Assembly: GCF_024730785.1 (NCBI RefSeq)
Contig: NZ_CP102830.1
Coordinates: 3,634,001-3,698,000, forward strand
DNA length: 64,000 bases
From: Pseudomonas sp. LS44
GTDB taxonomy: Bacteria; Pseudomonadota; Gammaproteobacteria; Pseudomonadales; Pseudomonadaceae
Direction: 5' to 3'
In this document: in pieces, positions 63,192-64,000 of the stretch
Numbering within the stretch: the first letter of the stretch is position 1
How the letters are laid out: every line of letters starts with the position of its first letter
Position numbers and translations under genes: made by a program
Notes under the pieces: generated by a model
What the model was told of the DNA's origin: nothing
Seen by the model: the letters and a program-made list of their open reading frames with translations, nothing else
The model's database searches: none

Positions 63192-64000
63192 ATGCGTTGG
63201 ATTACCTGCCCCGGCTGGCCCGGCAATCTCCTGGCCCTAGCGGCCGGCGCCCTCACGCCGCTGACATTGGCACCGTTTGATCTGTGGCCGCTGACCCTGC
63301 TGTCGCTCGCCCTGTTCTACGTGGGCTTGCGCCAGCTGACCCCACGGCAGGCGTTGTGGCGTGGCTGGCTGTTCGGCTTCGGCCTGTTCGCGGCAGGTAC
63401 CAGCTGGATCTATGTGAGCATTCACGATTACGGCGCCGCGTCGATGCCACTGGCGGCTTTCCTGACCATCGCGTTCAGTGCCGCAATTGCCTTTTTCTTC
63501 GCCGTGCCGGCCTGGCTCTGGGCGCGCTGGCTGCGCCGCAACGAGGCGCCGCTGGCTGACGCGCTGGCCTTTGCCGCCCTGTGGCTGACCCAGGAAGCGT
63601 TCCGCGGCTGGTTCCTCACCGGCTTCCCCTGGCTGTATGCCGGCTACAGCCAGCTGGACGGACCGCTCGCCGGCCTCGCGCCGATTGGCGGCATGTGGCT
63701 GGTGTCGTTCGTTCTGGCGCTGACGGCGGCGCTGCTGGTCAATCTGTTCAAGCTGCGCACGCGCAAGCTGTTCCTGGCCCTTGGCGTGGTCCTGTTGCTC
63801 GGCCCGTGGATCGCCGGCCTGGCGCTCAAGGGTCATGCCTGGACCGTGCCAGCGGGCGCGCCGCTGAGTGTCGCCGCCATCCAAGGCAATGTCGCCCAAC
63901 AGATGAAATGGGAGCCCGCGCAACTGGAGGCGCAGCTCCAGCTGTACCGCGACATGAGCTTCAGCGCTCGGCGCACCGACCTGATCGTCTGGCCGGAAAC
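63192..64000 (+). CDS. lnt: apolipoprotein N-acyltransferase Lnt (3' end outside the window)
   Basis: The first 269 codons are present. Lnt adds the third acyl chain to the N-terminal Cys of lipoproteins in the inner membrane. The N-terminus MRWITCPGWPGNLLALAAGA has the family pattern, with about six TM helices up to residue 210 (e.g. FRGWFLTGFPWLYAGYSQ). The nitrilase domain then starts (VAAIQGNVAQQMKW), and the window ends at VWPET, whose Glu is the catalytic nucleophile-pair Glu of the family. Position after corC is the conserved one. Confidence 0.93.
   Translation, partial: MRWITCPGWPGNLLALAAGALTPLTLAPFDLWPLTLLSLALFYVGLRQLTPRQALWRGWLFGFGLFAAGTSWIYVSIHDYGAASMPLAAFLTIAFSAAIAFFFAVPAWLWARWLRRNEAPLADALAFAALWLTQEAFRGWFLTGFPWLYAGYSQLDGPLAGLAPIGGMWLVSFVLALTAALLVNLFKLRTRKLFLALGVVLLLGPWIAGLALKGHAWTVPAGAPLSVAAIQGNVAQQMKWEPAQLEAQLQLYRDMSFSARRTDLIVWPE

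Overview
The window is chromosomal DNA of a Pseudomonas (Gammaproteobacteria). The support is high GC, strong G/C third-position bias, and gene neighbourhoods that match the P. aeruginosa PAO1 order as I remember it: morA-glyA-yjiA-ybdD-cstA-mapZ-radA-mscL-fprB (PA4601-PA4615 region), ladS/thiD-thiE-hemL...miaB-ybeZ-ybeY-corC-lnt (PA3974-PA3984 region), cioAB, an azgA-type permease followed by trmA, and bauA/bauC/bauR. These blocks lie far apart in PAO1 but are adjacent here. Together with several kinds of short palindromic repeat that I do not associate with P. aeruginosa, this points to a Pseudomonas outside that species. There are no rRNA, tRNA, prophage, IS transposase or CRISPR features.

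Layout. 0-7.3 kb: MalT-type LuxR regulator, RtcB RNA ligase, NADP-glutamate dehydrogenase, and the ribosomal ABC-F factor EttA. 7.6-25.6 kb: MorA-type c-di-GMP enzyme, GlyA, 3'-5' exonuclease, the pyruvate-uptake trio CstA-YbdD-YjiA, a DUF3015 protein, an isoprenylcysteine-methyltransferase-like protein, the PilZ protein MapZ, RadA, two small coiled-coil proteins, MscL, a TerC/CBS protein, ferredoxin-NADP reductase and RlmG. 25.6-34 kb: cyanide-insensitive oxidase CioAB plus a small third subunit, an MFS exporter, YajL, a purine permease and TrmA, with mobile palindromic elements around them. 34-42 kb: BdlA-like chemoreceptor, DUF411, YpfJ, a LEA14-like lipoprotein, GST, YjdM, an NTF2-like protein, a NYN-LOTUS protein and FabV. 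42-44 kb: a repeat-rich islet with a CopZ-type copper chaperone behind a recognisable CueR-type promoter and three small orphan genes. 44-48.3 kb: beta-alanine catabolism (bauC, bauA, divergent bauR). 48.4-52.4 kb: AMP nucleosidase, and an AidB-like acyl-CoA dehydrogenase with its TetR regulator and a paired palindromic operator. 52.6-64 kb: LadS hybrid kinase, thiamine and haem genes, MiaB, and the ybeZ-ybeY-corC-lnt cluster. Lnt is cut by the window end.

Working together. Four genes (morA, mapZ, the bdlA-like gene, ladS) act in the switch between motility and biofilm. CstA (with a Crc/Hfq-type motif in its first codons), GlyA, GdhA and the bau genes handle carbon and nitrogen flow. CioAB carries a candidate Anr box, and copZ a candidate CueR box.

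The coding content is mostly core genome and I found no convincing new multi-gene system. The least explained material is the 42-44 kb islet, the NYN-LOTUS protein, and the families of palindromic elements, several of which sit in regulatory or gene-end positions.
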